A stretch of DNA of 64,000 bases from Aciditerrimonas ferrireducens (GTDB lineage: Bacteria > Actinomycetota > Acidimicrobiia > Acidimicrobiales > UBA8190), in contig NZ_JAKHEX010000001.1 in the NCBI RefSeq assembly GCF_023130475.1, positions 62,001-126,000 of the forward strand, written 5' to 3'. The first letter of the stretch is position 1. Each line of letters starts with the position of its first letter. The notes beneath the pieces were generated by a model. That model had not been told where the DNA came from and made no database searches. It saw only the letters and a program-made list of their open reading frames with translations. A program made the position numbers and the translations under genes. Shown here in pieces: positions 18,772 through 27,740 of the stretch.

Positions 18772-20141
18772 ATGGGCGAGGTACGGACCATCGACCCCAC
18801 GAGCGGGGAGGAACTGGCCAGCTACCGGACGGCCACCGAGGAGGAGCTCGACGCCGTCTTGGACCGGGCGGCCGCCACCGCCCGGCGCTGGGGCCAGCTG
18901 CCGGTCGAGGAGCGAGCCGAGGGCTTACGGCGCCTCGCTCGGGCCATGCGGGAGCGGCGGGAGGAGCTGGCCCAGCTGGCCACGGCCGAGATGGGCAAGC
19001 CGATTGCCGAGTCTCGGGCGGAGGTCGACAAGTGCGCCTGGGGCCTGGAGTACGCCGCCGAGCTGGCCCCGGCGGCCCTGGCCCCCGAGCCGGTCGACAC
19101 CGGGGCGTTGGAGAGCTACGTGCGCTTCGACCCCCTGGGGGTCGTGCTGGCGATCATGCCCTGGAACTTCCCGTACTGGCAGGTCATCCGGGCCGGGGCT
19201 TCGGCCATGGCCGCCGGCAACGTCCTGGTGCTCAAGCACGCCGACAACGTCACCGGCTGCTCGCTGGCCCTCGGGGAGCTGGTGGCCGCCGCCGACCTGC
19301 CCCCGGGGCTCCTGGCCCCGATCGTGGTCGAGGTCGAGCGGGTGGCCGGCATCATCGCCGACCCCCGGGTCGCAGCCGTGACCCTGACCGGCAGCACCCG
19401 GGCTGGCCGGGCCGTGGCGTCCCAGGCCGGGGCGGTGCTGAAGAAGTCGGTCCTCGAACTGGGCGGCTCGGACGCCTTCGTGGTCCTCGAGGACGCCGAC
19501 CTGGCTGCGGCGGCCGACTGGCTGGTCCGGAGCCGCTTCCAGAACGTCGGCCAGAGCTGCATCGCCGCCAAGCGGGCCGTGGTGGTCGAGTCGGTGGCCG
19601 ACGAGCTGGTGGGCCGGGTGGTGGAGGGGGTCGGCCGGCTGGTGGTCGGTGACCCTCGGGACGAGAAGACCACGGTCGGTCCCATGGCCCGCCGGGACCT
19701 GCGCGACGGCCTGGCCCGGCAGGTCGAGGGGACCCGGGCGGCCGGTGCGCAGCTGCTCGTCGGTGGCCGGGTCCTGGACCGGCCGGGCTGGTTCTACGAG
19801 CCGACCGTCCTCGACCACGTGCCCCCGGGGTCCCCTGGGCGGGTCGAGGAGGTCTTCGGCCCGGCTCTCTCGGTCGTCCGGGTGCCCGACGCGGAGGCGG
19901 CCCTGGCCGTGGCCAACGAGACCGAGTACGGCCTGGGCTCGAACCTCTGGACCTCGGACCTCGAGCGGGCCCGGACCCTGGCGGGCCGGATCCAGGCGGG
20001 TCACACGGCGGTGAACGGCATGACCGCCTCGGACCCCCGGCTGCCCTTCGGCGGGATCAAGTCCTCCGGTTACGGCCGGGAACTCGCGTGGTCAACGGCC
20101 CGGCTGGCCCGCCGCCTCCGGGGGGCGCGGCCACCGAGTGA
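18772..20141 (+). CDS. NAD(P)-dependent aldehyde dehydrogenase (succinate-semialdehyde type), 3' end disturbed
   Basis: Aldehyde dehydrogenase of the GabD1-like group that oxidises aldehydes to acids. Visible are [20 protein letters not shown] (substrate/cofactor loop), [12 protein letters not shown] (cofactor fold), the general base glutamate in [16 protein letters not shown], the catalytic cysteine in [11 protein letters not shown] and the late motif [15 protein letters not shown]. After GYGREL (about 20086) the normal ending (about 15-20 residues with EFVN) is missing. The frame as written stays open to 20835, right across the macro-domain gene on the other strand. In another frame VVNGPAG... 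ends at a TGA at 20139-20141, giving the usual length of about 455. I therefore place the real end near 20141 and infer a small deletion with frame change. Confidence 0.8.
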
Positions 20142-20637
20142 GCAGCCGGCGGTACCGGTCGGCGGTGGCCCGGTCGAAGGCCACCAGGCGGATCTCCTCC
20201 AGTCGGCTCGGGGTGGTGAGCAGAGTGCCGACCGCCACCTCGGCGGCCTCCTCCGGGGGGTAGCCGTAGGCGCCGGTGGCGATGGCCGGGAAGGCGATGG
20301 AACGGGCGCCGAGCTCCTCGGCGACGGCCAGGGACCGCCGGTAGCAGGAGGCCAGGACCTCCCGTTCCCCCCGGCCCCCGCCTCGCCAGCGGGGACCGAC
20401 GGTGTGGATGATCCAGCGGGCCGGCAAGCGGAAACCCGGGGTGGCCTTGGCGTCCCCCGGCGGGCAGCCCCCCAGCGCAGCGCACGCCGCGTGGAGCTCG
20501 GCGGCCCCCGCGGCCCGGTGGATGGCGCCGTCCACCCCGCCGCCCCCGGCCAGGTGCTCGTTGGCCGCGTTCACCACCGCGTCGACCGCCTGGACGGTGA
20601 TGTCCCCTTCCACCACCACGATCGTGGGTCGGCCCAC
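20092..20637 (-). CDS. Macro-domain protein, O-acetyl-ADP-ribose/ADP-ribose deacylase type
   Basis: 181 residues, essentially one macro domain. It binds ADP-ribose and, in MacroD/YmdB relatives, hydrolyses O-acetyl-ADP-ribose or mono-ADP-ribosyl groups. Motifs: [20 protein letters not shown] at the start, the catalytic-loop sequence [37 protein letters not shown] and [17 protein letters not shown] 20637 is preceded by TATCGT with 6 bases between, a leaderless promoter. The 3' end overlaps the disturbed end of the aldehyde dehydrogenase gene by about 50 bp in convergent orientation. It is transcribed alone. Confidence 0.9.
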   Translation of the reverse strand: MGRPTIVVVEGDITVQAVDAVVNAANEHLAGGGGVDGAIHRAAGAAELHAACAALGGCPPGDAKATPGFRLPARWIIHTVGPRWRGGGRGEREVLASCYRRSLAVAEELGARSIAFPAIATGAYGYPPEEAAEVAVGTLLTTPSRLEEIRLVAFDRATADRYRRLLTRWPRPPEAAGQPGR

Positions 20638-20702
20638 CCTTCGACGATAGGCTCGGGGACGGCCAGGTGGAACGGGCCCCGGGCGAGGCCAAGGGGTGGG
20701 GC

Positions 20703-22010
20703 ATGCGCAGCGGATCGGGAGGCGGGACGCCGAATCGCCCCTGGCGGCGGGCCCTCGGCGGTTTCCTGGCCGTCTGCGCCCTGGGTGTGGGCCTGGCCAG
20801 CGCGGGGGACAGCGGAGCTCAGGCGAGCAGCGTGACCCCGGTCGTCGCATTCGGGGCGAGCCCGACACTCGGGTGGCCGAACCCGACCACCCTTGTCGGG
20901 CCGGTGGTCGCCATGGCCCGGACCCCCGACGGCAAGGGCTACTGGCTGCTCGGCGCCGACGGCGGGGTGTTCAGCTTCGGTGACGCCCGCTTCTTCGGGT
21001 CGGCGGCGGTCGGCGGCTCGGGACCGGCGGCGGGCAACCTCCCGCCACCGATGAGCCCCTCGCCCTTCACGGCGATGGCCCCCACCCCGGACGGCCAGGG
21101 CTACTGGTTGGTCGACAGCGTCGGTGACGTCGGGGCCTTCGGCGACGCCGGCTTCTACGGCTCGATGCAGCAGGTGCCCGGCTTCGGCCTGCGGGGACCC
21201 GTCGTGGCCATCGAGCCTACCCCCGACGGCAAGGGCTACTGGCTGGCGGGGGCCGACGGCGGGGTGTTCAGCTTCGGTGACGCCCGCTTCTTCGGCTCGG
21301 TCCCTGGCTTGCCTCGATCCCTCCGACCGAGCTCGCCGGTCGTCGCCCTGGTGGCGACCCCCGACGGCCAGGGCTACTGGGAGGCCACCGCCGCTGGTGA
21401 CGTCTACAGCTTCGGGGACGCTCCCTTTTTCGGTTCCCTCGGCCGGGTCCACCTAGCCGCGCCCATCGTGGCGATGGTGCCCACCCCCGACGGCAAGGGC
21501 TACTGGCTGGCGGGGGCCGACGGCGGGGTGTTCAGCTTCGGTGACGCCCGATTCTTCGGGTCCCTCGGGGCCGCACCCCCCTCCCGGCGGACGCCGGTGG
21601 TGGCCATGGCGAGCAGTGCCGGCGGGGCAGGCTACTGGTTGGCCACGAGCGGGCGCACCCTGCCGCCGGCGGCGCTGCCCGCGGTCCTCGACCGGTGCAA
21701 CTTTCCCGAGTCGGGCCCAGCGATCGAGCCCGCCACCATCGTCTTGGCCTGCGGCGACGGGAACGCCTTCCTGGGCCACCTGGACTGGTCCACCTGGACC
21801 GCGACCGAAGCTCAGGGCAGCGGCCTGTTCTTCCACAACACCTGCCAGCCGGACTGCGCCGACGGGACCTTCGTCGCCAGCCCAGCGACGGTCACGCTCA
21901 GCGACCCTGTCCTGACCGGTGCGGGCTTCGAGTTCAGCATGTTGGAGTACCACAGCCCGGGCAGCGGCTTCTCGCCGCCGCCGTTCCTGATCCCCACGAA
22001 CGCCGGCTGA
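20703..22010 (+). CDS. Secreted repeat protein ([11 protein letters not shown] repeats)
   Basis: 435 residues. A signal peptide (positively charged start, then [18 protein letters not shown], about residues 16-40) indicates export. Residues about 70-320 hold at least five copies of a roughly 45-residue unit whose core is [20 protein letters not shown] followed by DARFFGS, probably a beta-propeller-like surface domain. The C-terminal about 110 residues (CNFPESGP..., CQPDCADG) form a separate cysteine-containing domain seen in other actinobacterial secreted proteins. Function is unknown; a surface or adhesion role is a guess. ATG 20703 places the signal peptide correctly; an upstream in-frame GTG at 20667 would put polar residues before it. 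Confidence 0.75.
   Translation: MRSGSGGGTPNRPWRRALGGFLAVCALGVGLASAGDSGAQASSVTPVVAFGASPTLGWPNPTTLVGPVVAMARTPDGKGYWLLGADGGVFSFGDARFFGSAAVGGSGPAAGNLPPPMSPSPFTAMAPTPDGQGYWLVDSVGDVGAFGDAGFYGSMQQVPGFGLRGPVVAIEPTPDGKGYWLAGADGGVFSFGDARFFGSVPGLPRSLRPSSPVVALVATPDGQGYWEATAAGDVYSFGDAPFFGSLGRVHLAAPIVAMVPTPDGKGYWLAGADGGVFSFGDARFFGSLGAAPPSRRTPVVAMASSAGGAGYWLATSGRTLPPAALPAVLDRCNFPESGPAIEPATIVLACGDGNAFLGHLDWSTWTATEAQGSGLFFHNTCQPDCADGTFVASPATVTLSDPVLTGAGFEFSMLEYHSPGSGFSPPPFLIPTNAG
20923..21570 (+). repeat. Near-identical DNA repeats inside the secreted repeat gene
   Basis: Blocks encoding [20 protein letters not shown] at about 20925-21000, 21217-21300 and 21481-21564 are almost identical at the DNA level, including synonymous positions, while two intervening units (about 21079-21162 and 21352-21438) are diverged. 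This argues for recent duplication or gene conversion. Confidence 0.75.
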
Positions 22011-22048
22011 GCCCACCGGCGAGGACCCGATGCGGCGAGGATGGTCGG

Positions 22049-22606
22049 GTGCCCCGGGTATTCGTCGCTGTCTACGCCGATCCCGCCGTCCGGGCGGCCC
22101 TCGAGGAGGCCCTGGCTCGATTGCGCTCGGCGCCCGAGGCGGGCCGGGTCCGGTGGGTGCGACCCGAGCAGTGGCACGTCACCCTCCAGTTCCTCGGGGA
22201 GGTTGCCGAGCTGGCTCCCCTGTCGGCGGCCCTCGACCGGCTGGCGGGGAGCGGGCCGGTCGTGGCTCGGCTCGGTCCGGCGAGCGGCTGGCTTCCCGGC
22301 GGTCGGGTCCTCCAGGTCCCGGTGGTCGGCCTCGACCCTGTGGCCGCCCGGGTCCGGGACCAGCTCAGGGCCGGTGCGCGGGTTCCCGAGGGGGGCGACC
22401 TCCCGTTCCGAGGCCACCTGACCCTGGGCCGGGCCCGGGGGAGGCCAGTGCCCGACCGGTCGCCCCAGGGGGCGGGCGGGTCCGCGTGGTGGGAGGTGCC
22501 GTGCACCGCCGAGCTCGCGGTCGAGGAGCTGCTCCTGGTCGTCTCGACCCTGGGGGCCGGCCCGCCCCGACACGAGGTGGTGCACCGGGTGGCGCTCCGA
22601 GCGTGA
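22049..22606 (+). CDS. thpR: RNA 2',3'-cyclic phosphodiesterase (2'-5' RNA ligase family, ThpR/LigT)
   Basis: 185 residues of the 2H phosphoesterase fold, with both catalytic HxT motifs: WHVTLQFLG (about residue 43) and GHLTLGRA (about 125). It opens 2',3'-cyclic phosphates on RNA ends. GTG 22049 is preceded by GAGGA (22037-22041). Genes of this type often lie between cinA and recA in actinobacteria, as here with recA next, although the gap before recA contains its own SOS-controlled promoter, so the two need not be co-transcribed. Confidence 0.88.
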   Translation: MPRVFVAVYADPAVRAALEEALARLRSAPEAGRVRWVRPEQWHVTLQFLGEVAELAPLSAALDRLAGSGPVVARLGPASGWLPGGRVLQVPVVGLDPVAARVRDQLRAGARVPEGGDLPFRGHLTLGRARGRPVPDRSPQGAGGSAWWEVPCTAELAVEELLLVVSTLGAGPPRHEVVHRVALRA

Positions 22607-22643
22607 GCGGGACCAGGGCTGGGACGGCCAGCATGAGTGGCGT

Positions 22644-22666
22644 GAACAGATGTTCGGGTCTAGGCT
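22644..22666 (+). promoter_or_regulatory. LexA/SOS box and -10 box of recA
   Basis: GAACAGATGTTC (22644-22655) is a perfect match to the actinobacterial/Bacillus-type SOS box GAACN4GTTC. A -10 box TAGGCT follows at 22661-22666, so bound LexA would sit on the spacer/-35 region. Transcription would start near 22673, giving a leader of about 100 bases before recA. Confidence 0.88.
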
Positions 22667-22773
22667 GGGGTGGGCCGGGGAGCCCGAGGATCCACCCCCG
22701 TGTCACAGCCGCTGCCTAGGGTCGGCCCCGTCGGAGCGGTCAGGAAGGTCCGGACGAGGAGGAGTGCAGAGGC

Positions 22774-23823
22774 ATGGAGCGGGAGAAGGCCCTGGACATG
22801 GCCCTGGGGCAGATCGAGAAGCAGTTCGGCAAGGGCTCGATCATGCGGATGGGCGAGAACCTGCACATGCAGGTGGAAGCCATCCCGACGGGGGCCATGG
22901 CCCTCGACCGGGCGCTCGGTGTGGGCGGCCTGCCGCGGGGCCGGGTGGTCGAGATCTACGGCCCCGAGTCCTCGGGGAAGTCGACCCTGGCGCTGCACGT
23001 GGTGGCGGAGGCTCAGCGCAACGGGGGGATCTGCGCGTACATCGACGCCGAGCACGCCATGGACCCGACCTACGCGAAAGCCATCGGGGTGAACATCGAC
23101 GACCTGCTGATCTCCCAGCCCGACACGGGGGAGCAGGCCCTCGAGATCGCCGACATGCTGGTGCGTTCGGGGGCCCTGGACGTGCTGGTGGTGGACTCGG
23201 TCGCCGCCTTGACCCCCCGGGCCGAGATCGAGGGGGAGATGGGCGACGCCCACGTCGGGCTGCAGGCCCGCCTGATGTCGCAGGCCCTCCGGAAGCTGAC
23301 GGCCAGCCTCTCGAAGTCCAAGACCATCGCCATCTTCATCAACCAGCTGCGGGAGAAGGTGGGGGTCCTCTACGGCTCTCCCGAGGTCACGCCAGGGGGA
23401 CGGGCGTTGAAGTTCTACTCCTCGGTGCGGATCGACATCCGGCGGGTGGAGGCCATCAAGGACGGGTCCGAGGTGGTCGGCAGCCGGACCCGGGTGAAGG
23501 TCGTGAAGAACAAGGTGAGCCCCCCGTTCAAGACGGCGGAGTTCGACATCATGTACGGCACGGGCATCAGTCGGGAGGGCTCGCTCCTGGACGTGGCGGT
23601 GGACCTGGGCCTGGTGAAGAAGTCCGGTGCGTGGTTCACCTACGAGGGTGAGCAGCTGGGCCAGGGTCGGGAGAACGCCAAGGCTTTCCTCCGGGAGACC
23701 CCTGAGCTGATGATCGAGCTGAACGAACGGGTGCGGGCGGCGCTGGCCGCCGAGCGGGGCGGGGGCTCGACTGGGGCGGTCGAGGACCCCGAGGCCGAGG
23801 AACCCACGGGCATCCCCTCCTGA
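22774..23823 (+). CDS. recA: Recombinase RecA
   Basis: 349 residues. ATP-dependent strand-exchange protein and LexA co-protease. Complete family features: [20 protein letters not shown] at the N-terminus, Walker [10 protein letters not shown] (63-71), Walker [10 protein letters not shown], loop 1/2 region with [19 protein letters not shown] and [11 protein letters not shown], and a short acidic C-terminal tail. ATG 22774 is preceded by AGGAGTG. An upstream SOS box indicates damage induction. No recX follows directly; the next gene on the strand is a hexapeptide acyltransferase with its own promoter. Confidence 0.98.
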   Translation: MEREKALDMALGQIEKQFGKGSIMRMGENLHMQVEAIPTGAMALDRALGVGGLPRGRVVEIYGPESSGKSTLALHVVAEAQRNGGICAYIDAEHAMDPTYAKAIGVNIDDLLISQPDTGEQALEIADMLVRSGALDVLVVDSVAALTPRAEIEGEMGDAHVGLQARLMSQALRKLTASLSKSKTIAIFINQLREKVGVLYGSPEVTPGGRALKFYSSVRIDIRRVEAIKDGSEVVGSRTRVKVVKNKVSPPFKTAEFDIMYGTGISREGSLLDVAVDLGLVKKSGAWFTYEGEQLGQGRENAKAFLRETPELMIELNERVRAALAAERGGGSTGAVEDPEAEEPTGIPS

Positions 23824-23851
23824 CCTCGACGAGCGGGCACCCGAGCGGCGC

Positions 23852-23896
23852 TAGCGTCGGCCGGTGCGCGGCGTGAAGCGGGTTGAGAAGCGATGA
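23852..23896 (+). promoter_or_regulatory. Leaderless promoter and 10-codon leader peptide overlapping the acyltransferase start
   Basis: TAGCGT (23852-23857) ends 6 bases before GTG 23864, which opens a 10-codon frame (V/M-RGVKRVEKR). Its stop TGA (23894-23896) overlaps the acyltransferase ATG (23893-23895) as ATGA. The geometry suggests a leaderless leader peptide that feeds ribosomes to the next gene by termination-reinitiation. The peptide is strongly basic. No experimental support is visible. Confidence 0.45.
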
Positions 23897-24645
23897 GGGT
23901 CGACGAGCGGCCCGAACGGGCCGGTCGGCCCGGGCGGCAGTGGCTGGTGGCCCGACGGGCACGGCTGGAGCAGCGGGCTCGTCGGGCCATCGCGGCGGCG
24001 CTGCACGCCGGGTGGGCGTGGGTCGGCCAGTACGGGGCTGTGGGACCCGACCACCCTTGGGCGAAGCGCTTCGGGGCCTTCGGGGAGGGCAGCGTGCTGT
24101 GCTTCCCCCCGGGCACGGTCTACAACGAGCGCTACATCCGGATCGGCCGCGGAACGATGGTGGGCCCCTACGTGACCCTGTCGGCTGGGATCGCCCCCGG
24201 CCAGCGGATGCTGACGGACCCGGTGGTGCGGATCGGTGACCGGGTGGTGTTGGGTCGGGGGAGCCACGTGGTCGGTCACCTGGCCATCGAGATCGGTGAC
24301 GACGTCCAGACCGGGCCCTACTGCTACGTGACCGATCAGAACCACGGGTACGAGGACCTGGGGGAACCGATCGGGACGCAGCGACCGACCGAGGCCCCGG
24401 TCTCCATCGGGGCGGGCAGCTGGCTGGGGGCAGGGGTCGTGGTCTTGCCCGGTGCCCGGATCGGTCGGCACGTGGTGGTGGGGGCGGGCTCGGTGGTGAC
24501 CGGGGAGCTGCCGGACAACTGCGTGGCCGTCGGGGCGCCGGCCCGAGTAGTCCGGGCCTACCACGACGGGGAGGGGTGGCGACCCAGGCGACGTGCGGTG
24601 GGTTCCTGGTGGCTCCAGGCCGGGGAGGGAGGAGCCGATGGCTGA
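23893..24645 (+). CDS. Left-handed beta-helix (hexapeptide repeat) acyltransferase
   Basis: 250 residues. After a basic helical N-terminus, residues about 60-225 form hexapeptide repeats (VRIGDRVVLGRGSHVVGHL, VSIGAGSWLGAGVVVLPGAR, IGRHVVVGAGSVVTGELP), with the acceptor-site histidine in YVTDQNHGYEDLGEPIG and the C-terminal VAVGAPARVVRAY motif of maltose/galactoside O-acetyltransferase-like enzymes. It probably transfers an acetyl group to a sugar or sugar-linked lipid. The start ATG 23893 overlaps the stop of a short leader frame. The membrane protein gene follows 3 bp downstream. Confidence 0.82.
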   Translation: MRVDERPERAGRPGRQWLVARRARLEQRARRAIAAALHAGWAWVGQYGAVGPDHPWAKRFGAFGEGSVLCFPPGTVYNERYIRIGRGTMVGPYVTLSAGIAPGQRMLTDPVVRIGDRVVLGRGSHVVGHLAIEIGDDVQTGPYCYVTDQNHGYEDLGEPIGTQRPTEAPVSIGAGSWLGAGVVVLPGARIGRHVVVGAGSVVTGELPDNCVAVGAPARVVRAYHDGEGWRPRRRAVGSWWLQAGEGGADG

Positions 24646-24648
24646 CCT

Positions 24649-25497
24649 ATGGCCACGACGATCGAGCCGGGACCCGCGCCCTGGGCGGGAACGGGGCCTG
24701 CTAGCGTCTCGGAGATCACGACGCCGCCTGCTGCTGACCGCGGCCAGTCGGGTGCGGACGACCCGACCGAGCCGCCCGGCGCCGAGCACCGCACTGTCCT
24801 TCACCTGCCGTCGTTCCGGGCCCTCATCCGTCATGCCCTGCCGGCGGTGGTGGAGAGCACGATCGGCCCGGCTGCCCTGTTCTACCTGGTCCTGAGCTTC
24901 TCGGGCTTCCGGGGAGCCCTGCTGGCTGCCTTGGCCTGGGCCTACGCCTCGTTCGCTCGCCGGCTGCTGCGCCGGGAACGGGTCTCGGGGCTGCTGCTGC
25001 TGGCGGTGGTCATCTTGACCCTGCGGACCGCTGTCTCGTTCGTCACGGGTTCGGCGTTCCTCTACTTCGTGCAGCCCTCGGCTGGCACCTTCGGGGTGGC
25101 CCTGGTCTTCGTGGTGACGGCCCTGCTGGGCCGGCCGATCGTGGAACGCTTGGCCCGGGACTTCTGCCCCTTGGATCCCGAGCTCCTGGCCCGCAGCCAC
25201 GTCCGGCGCTTCTTCCAGCGGGTCTCCCTGCTGTGGGCGGCGGTCCTGTTGACCAACGTGGCCTTCGGCCTCTATTTCCTGCTGGAGAGCTCCCTGCGAA
25301 CCTTCGTGCTGGAGCGCACGGCCCTCTCCGCCGGCCTGGAGGGTCTCGGGGTGGCCCTGTCGGTCCTCTGGTTCGTCCGAACCATGCGGAAGGCGGGGAT
25401 GACGGTGCGGTTCTCGGGCCGGAGCCTCCACCCGGCGCCGGCCCCGGCCCTGGCGGGTTCGGAACCCGCCGATGGTCGGCTCGGCCCCGAGGCCTGA
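24649..25497 (+). CDS. Multi-pass membrane protein (VC0807-like)
   Basis: 282 residues. About 60 polar N-terminal residues are followed by roughly six hydrophobic helices between 60 and 250, with a conserved-looking FYLVLSFSGFRGALLAALAW and RPIVERLARDFCPLDPELLA. The layout resembles the VC0807 family/septation-protein-A-like membrane proteins of actinobacteria, of unknown function. ATG 24649 directly follows the acyltransferase stop. A -10-like TAGCGT lies inside the gene at 24702-24707, so a shorter form starting further down is possible. Confidence 0.6.
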   Translation: MATTIEPGPAPWAGTGPASVSEITTPPAADRGQSGADDPTEPPGAEHRTVLHLPSFRALIRHALPAVVESTIGPAALFYLVLSFSGFRGALLAALAWAYASFARRLLRRERVSGLLLLAVVILTLRTAVSFVTGSAFLYFVQPSAGTFGVALVFVVTALLGRPIVERLARDFCPLDPELLARSHVRRFFQRVSLLWAAVLLTNVAFGLYFLLESSLRTFVLERTALSAGLEGLGVALSVLWFVRTMRKAGMTVRFSGRSLHPAPAPALAGSEPADGRLGPEA

Positions 25498-25596
25498 CCG
25501 CCGGCCACCGGCCTCGACCCCCTCCGCTGCTCCCATGAAATGTTGCGGAGTCAAATAGTGTTGGGGGAGAGGACGGCAAGGAATGGGAGGTAGCCG

Positions 25597-26519
25597 ATGC
25601 CTGCGGTGACCGTCGAGGACATGGGACGTCTCCCGCGGCTGGGTCCGGTCCCGGGGGCTCGGCCGCGGCGGGTCCGGCAGGTGACGACCGCCCCGGCGGG
25701 CCTCGAGGGTGAGGGGTTCCCGGTCCGCCGGGCCTTCGCCGGGGTGGCCCTGGCCGACCTGGACCCCTTCGTGCACATGGACCAGATGGGCGCGGTGGAG
25801 TACGCGCCGGGGGAGCCGAAGGGGACGCCGTGGCACCCCCATCGGGGCTTCGAGACGGTCACCTACATGATCGACGGGACCTTCGAGCACCAGGACTCCA
25901 TCGGGGGTGGCGGGGTCATCACGAACGGCGACACCCAGTGGATGACGGCTGGTGCTGGCATCCTGCACATCGAGCGGCCCCCCGAGGCCCTGGTGCAAAG
26001 CGGCGGGCTGTTCCACGGCATCCAGCTCTGGGTCAACCTGCCCCGGGCCAAGAAGATGAGCCCCCCGCGCTACCAGGACATCCGGGGCACGAGGGTGGCC
26101 CTCGGGGCGAGCCCGGACGGCGGGGCCCTGCTGCGGGTCATCGCCGGATCCCTGGGTCCGCTGGCGGGGCCCGGGGTGACCCACACGCCCATCACCCTGG
26201 TGCATGCCACCTTGGCCCCTGGGGCCCAGCTGGTGGTGCCCTGGCCCGAGCGGCAAAACGCCCTGGCCTACGTGCTGGCCGGCCAGGGCACGGCGGGGAC
26301 CGAGAAGGTGGGGGGACCCTCGAGCTGGAGGCGGCCCAGGCCCAGTCGAGCGCTGAGCCCACCTTCGAGGTCCTGCTCCTCGGCGGTGAGCCCATCCGGG
26401 AGCCGGTCGTGGCCTACGGCCCCTTTGTGATGAACAGCCGGGAGGAGATCGCCCAGGCCTTCGAGGACTACCAGCGGGGTCGGCTCGGCCAGGTCCCGGT
26501 CGAGCACATCGGGGGCTAG
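25597..26519 (+). pseudogene. Pirin-family protein, frame change in a G run
   Basis: Two overlapping frames together give one full pirin-like cupin of about 306 residues. The first frame runs from ATG 25597 (GGGAGGT upstream) and contains DPFVHMDQMG, WHPHRGFETVTYMIDGTFEH, GDTQWMTAGAGILHIE and LFHGIQLWVNLP, including the metal-binding His residues of the N-terminal cupin. At 26310-26315 (GGGGGG, then A) homology passes to the -1 frame, which reads TLELEAAQAQ ... YGPFVMNSREEIAQAFEDYQ to the TAG at 26517-26519. Read as written, the first frame stops at 26430 with a foreign tail. A one-base deletion, a sequencing error or a -1 ribosomal slip at G GGG GGA would all explain this. Pirins act as quercetinase-type dioxygenases or co-regulators. 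Confidence 0.8.
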
Positions 26520-26556
26520 TTCGGACGGGGCTCGTTCGGACGGGGGCTAGTTCGGG
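26512..26556. repeat. Three 15-bp tandem repeats between convergent genes
   Basis: The unit GGGGCTAGTTCGGAC occurs at 26512-26526, then with one change at 26527-26541 and again at 26542-26556 (one extra G). The first copy carries the TAG stop of the pirin gene, and the third carries the stop of the ketosynthase gene on the other strand (CTA). The short gap between the convergent genes is thus made of the repeat. Confidence 0.85.
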
Positions 26557-27740
26557 CAGGCCTCGAGGACGACGGCGGCGTTGTGGCCCCCGAAGCCCAA
26601 GGAGGGCTTCAGCACCGGGGCCTCGACCGCCGCCGTCAGGCCGTCGAGGAGCCGGGGATGGCCGTGGCGGCCGAGGCGGGGGGGTGCGGGGATCACGCCG
26701 GTCTCGAAGCTGAGCAGGCTGGCCAGCACCTCGACGGCAGCCGACGCGCTCATGCAGTGGCCAACGAGGGGCTTTACCGAGAAGATCCCCTCGGCTGCCG
26801 GCAACAGCTCGTCCAAGATGGCCAGCTCGACCTGATCCGAGCGGGGGTTGCCGTTGCCGTAGCCGTTCACGTAGGCCACCTCCTCGGGCGCCAGCCCGGC
26901 GTCCTGGAGGGCCCGGCGGACGCAGCGGGCCACCTCGGGGGCCCCCGGCGGGATGGCCGTGGGGTGGAAGGCGTCGTGGCTCATGGCGCCCCCGAGCAGC
27001 CGGCCCCGGCCGGGCAGGGGGGTGCGGGTGACCAGCATGGCCACGGAGGCCTCCCCGATGCCGAAGCCCAAGGTGTCCTCCTGGAAGGCCAGGCAGGACT
27101 CCAAGGAGGGCCGGTCCAAGACGGCCGGGGCCAGGTTGGCGAGCGAGCGGCAGTTCTCGGGGGTCGAGGAGATGTCGGTCGAGATCACCAGGACGTCGTC
27201 GGCCTGGCCGGTGGCGATCCAGAGGCGGGCGGTGAGGAGGGCGGCGAGCCCCGAGGCGCACATGGCGGTGACCGCCATGGCCGGTCCGTGGACGTCGAAC
27301 TCCCGCATGACCTCCATGAGGACCGTCGAGGGCATGAGCTCGAGCCACTGGCGCCGAGTGGTGCCGAGGCCCTGGCGGTGGTGGTAGGTGCGCCAGAGGT
27401 CGACCTCCCCCAGGGTCACCCCGTGGACCAGGCCCACCACCTCGCCCGGTTGCCAGCCCCGCTGGCGGGCGTCGGCCACCGCCTCCCGGGCCGCGGCCCG
27501 GACGGCCCGCATGAAGCGGCTGGGGCCGTCGTCGGGGTCCCCGCCGTCCTCCACCCGGGCGATCCAGCCCAGGTCCTCCTCGAACCAGGGGGAGAACCCG
27601 CCCTCGAGCCGGCAGGCCGGCTTCTGGGCGTAGAGCCCCTGACGGAGTCGGTCCATGCCCCAGCCGTAGCCGGTCACGGCGCCGGCCCCGGCGATCGTGA
27701 CGGCCGGCCCTAGGGCCTCGGGTCGGGGGGAAGCAGCCAT
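26547..27740 (-). CDS. Beta-ketoacyl synthase-like protein with altered active site
   Basis: 397 residues with the thiolase fold of KAS I/II enzymes. The nucleophile is in AMAVTAMCASGLAALL (C161), and the second catalytic region KPLVGHCMSASAAVE (K323, H328) is present. The first catalytic histidine, normally in VNAHGTSTPLND, is replaced by tyrosine: VNGYGNGNPRSD (Y294). A standard KAS needs Cys-His-His for decarboxylative condensation, so this protein may do another acyl transfer, act as a chain-length partner, or use Tyr. No acyl carrier protein gene is adjacent. ATG 27740 has GGAAGGA upstream. The promoter is TTCACA-N17-TAGGCT, divergent from a c-di-GMP gene. Confidence 0.8.
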   Translation of the reverse strand: MAASPRPEALGPAVTIAGAGAVTGYGWGMDRLRQGLYAQKPACRLEGGFSPWFEEDLGWIARVEDGGDPDDGPSRFMRAVRAAAREAVADARQRGWQPGEVVGLVHGVTLGEVDLWRTYHHRQGLGTTRRQWLELMPSTVLMEVMREFDVHGPAMAVTAMCASGLAALLTARLWIATGQADDVLVISTDISSTPENCRSLANLAPAVLDRPSLESCLAFQEDTLGFGIGEASVAMLVTRTPLPGRGRLLGGAMSHDAFHPTAIPPGAPEVARCVRRALQDAGLAPEEVAYVNGYGNGNPRSDQVELAILDELLPAAEGIFSVKPLVGHCMSASAAVEVLASLLSFETGVIPAPPRLGRHGHPRLLDGLTAAVEAPVLKPSLGFGGHNAAVVLEACPN

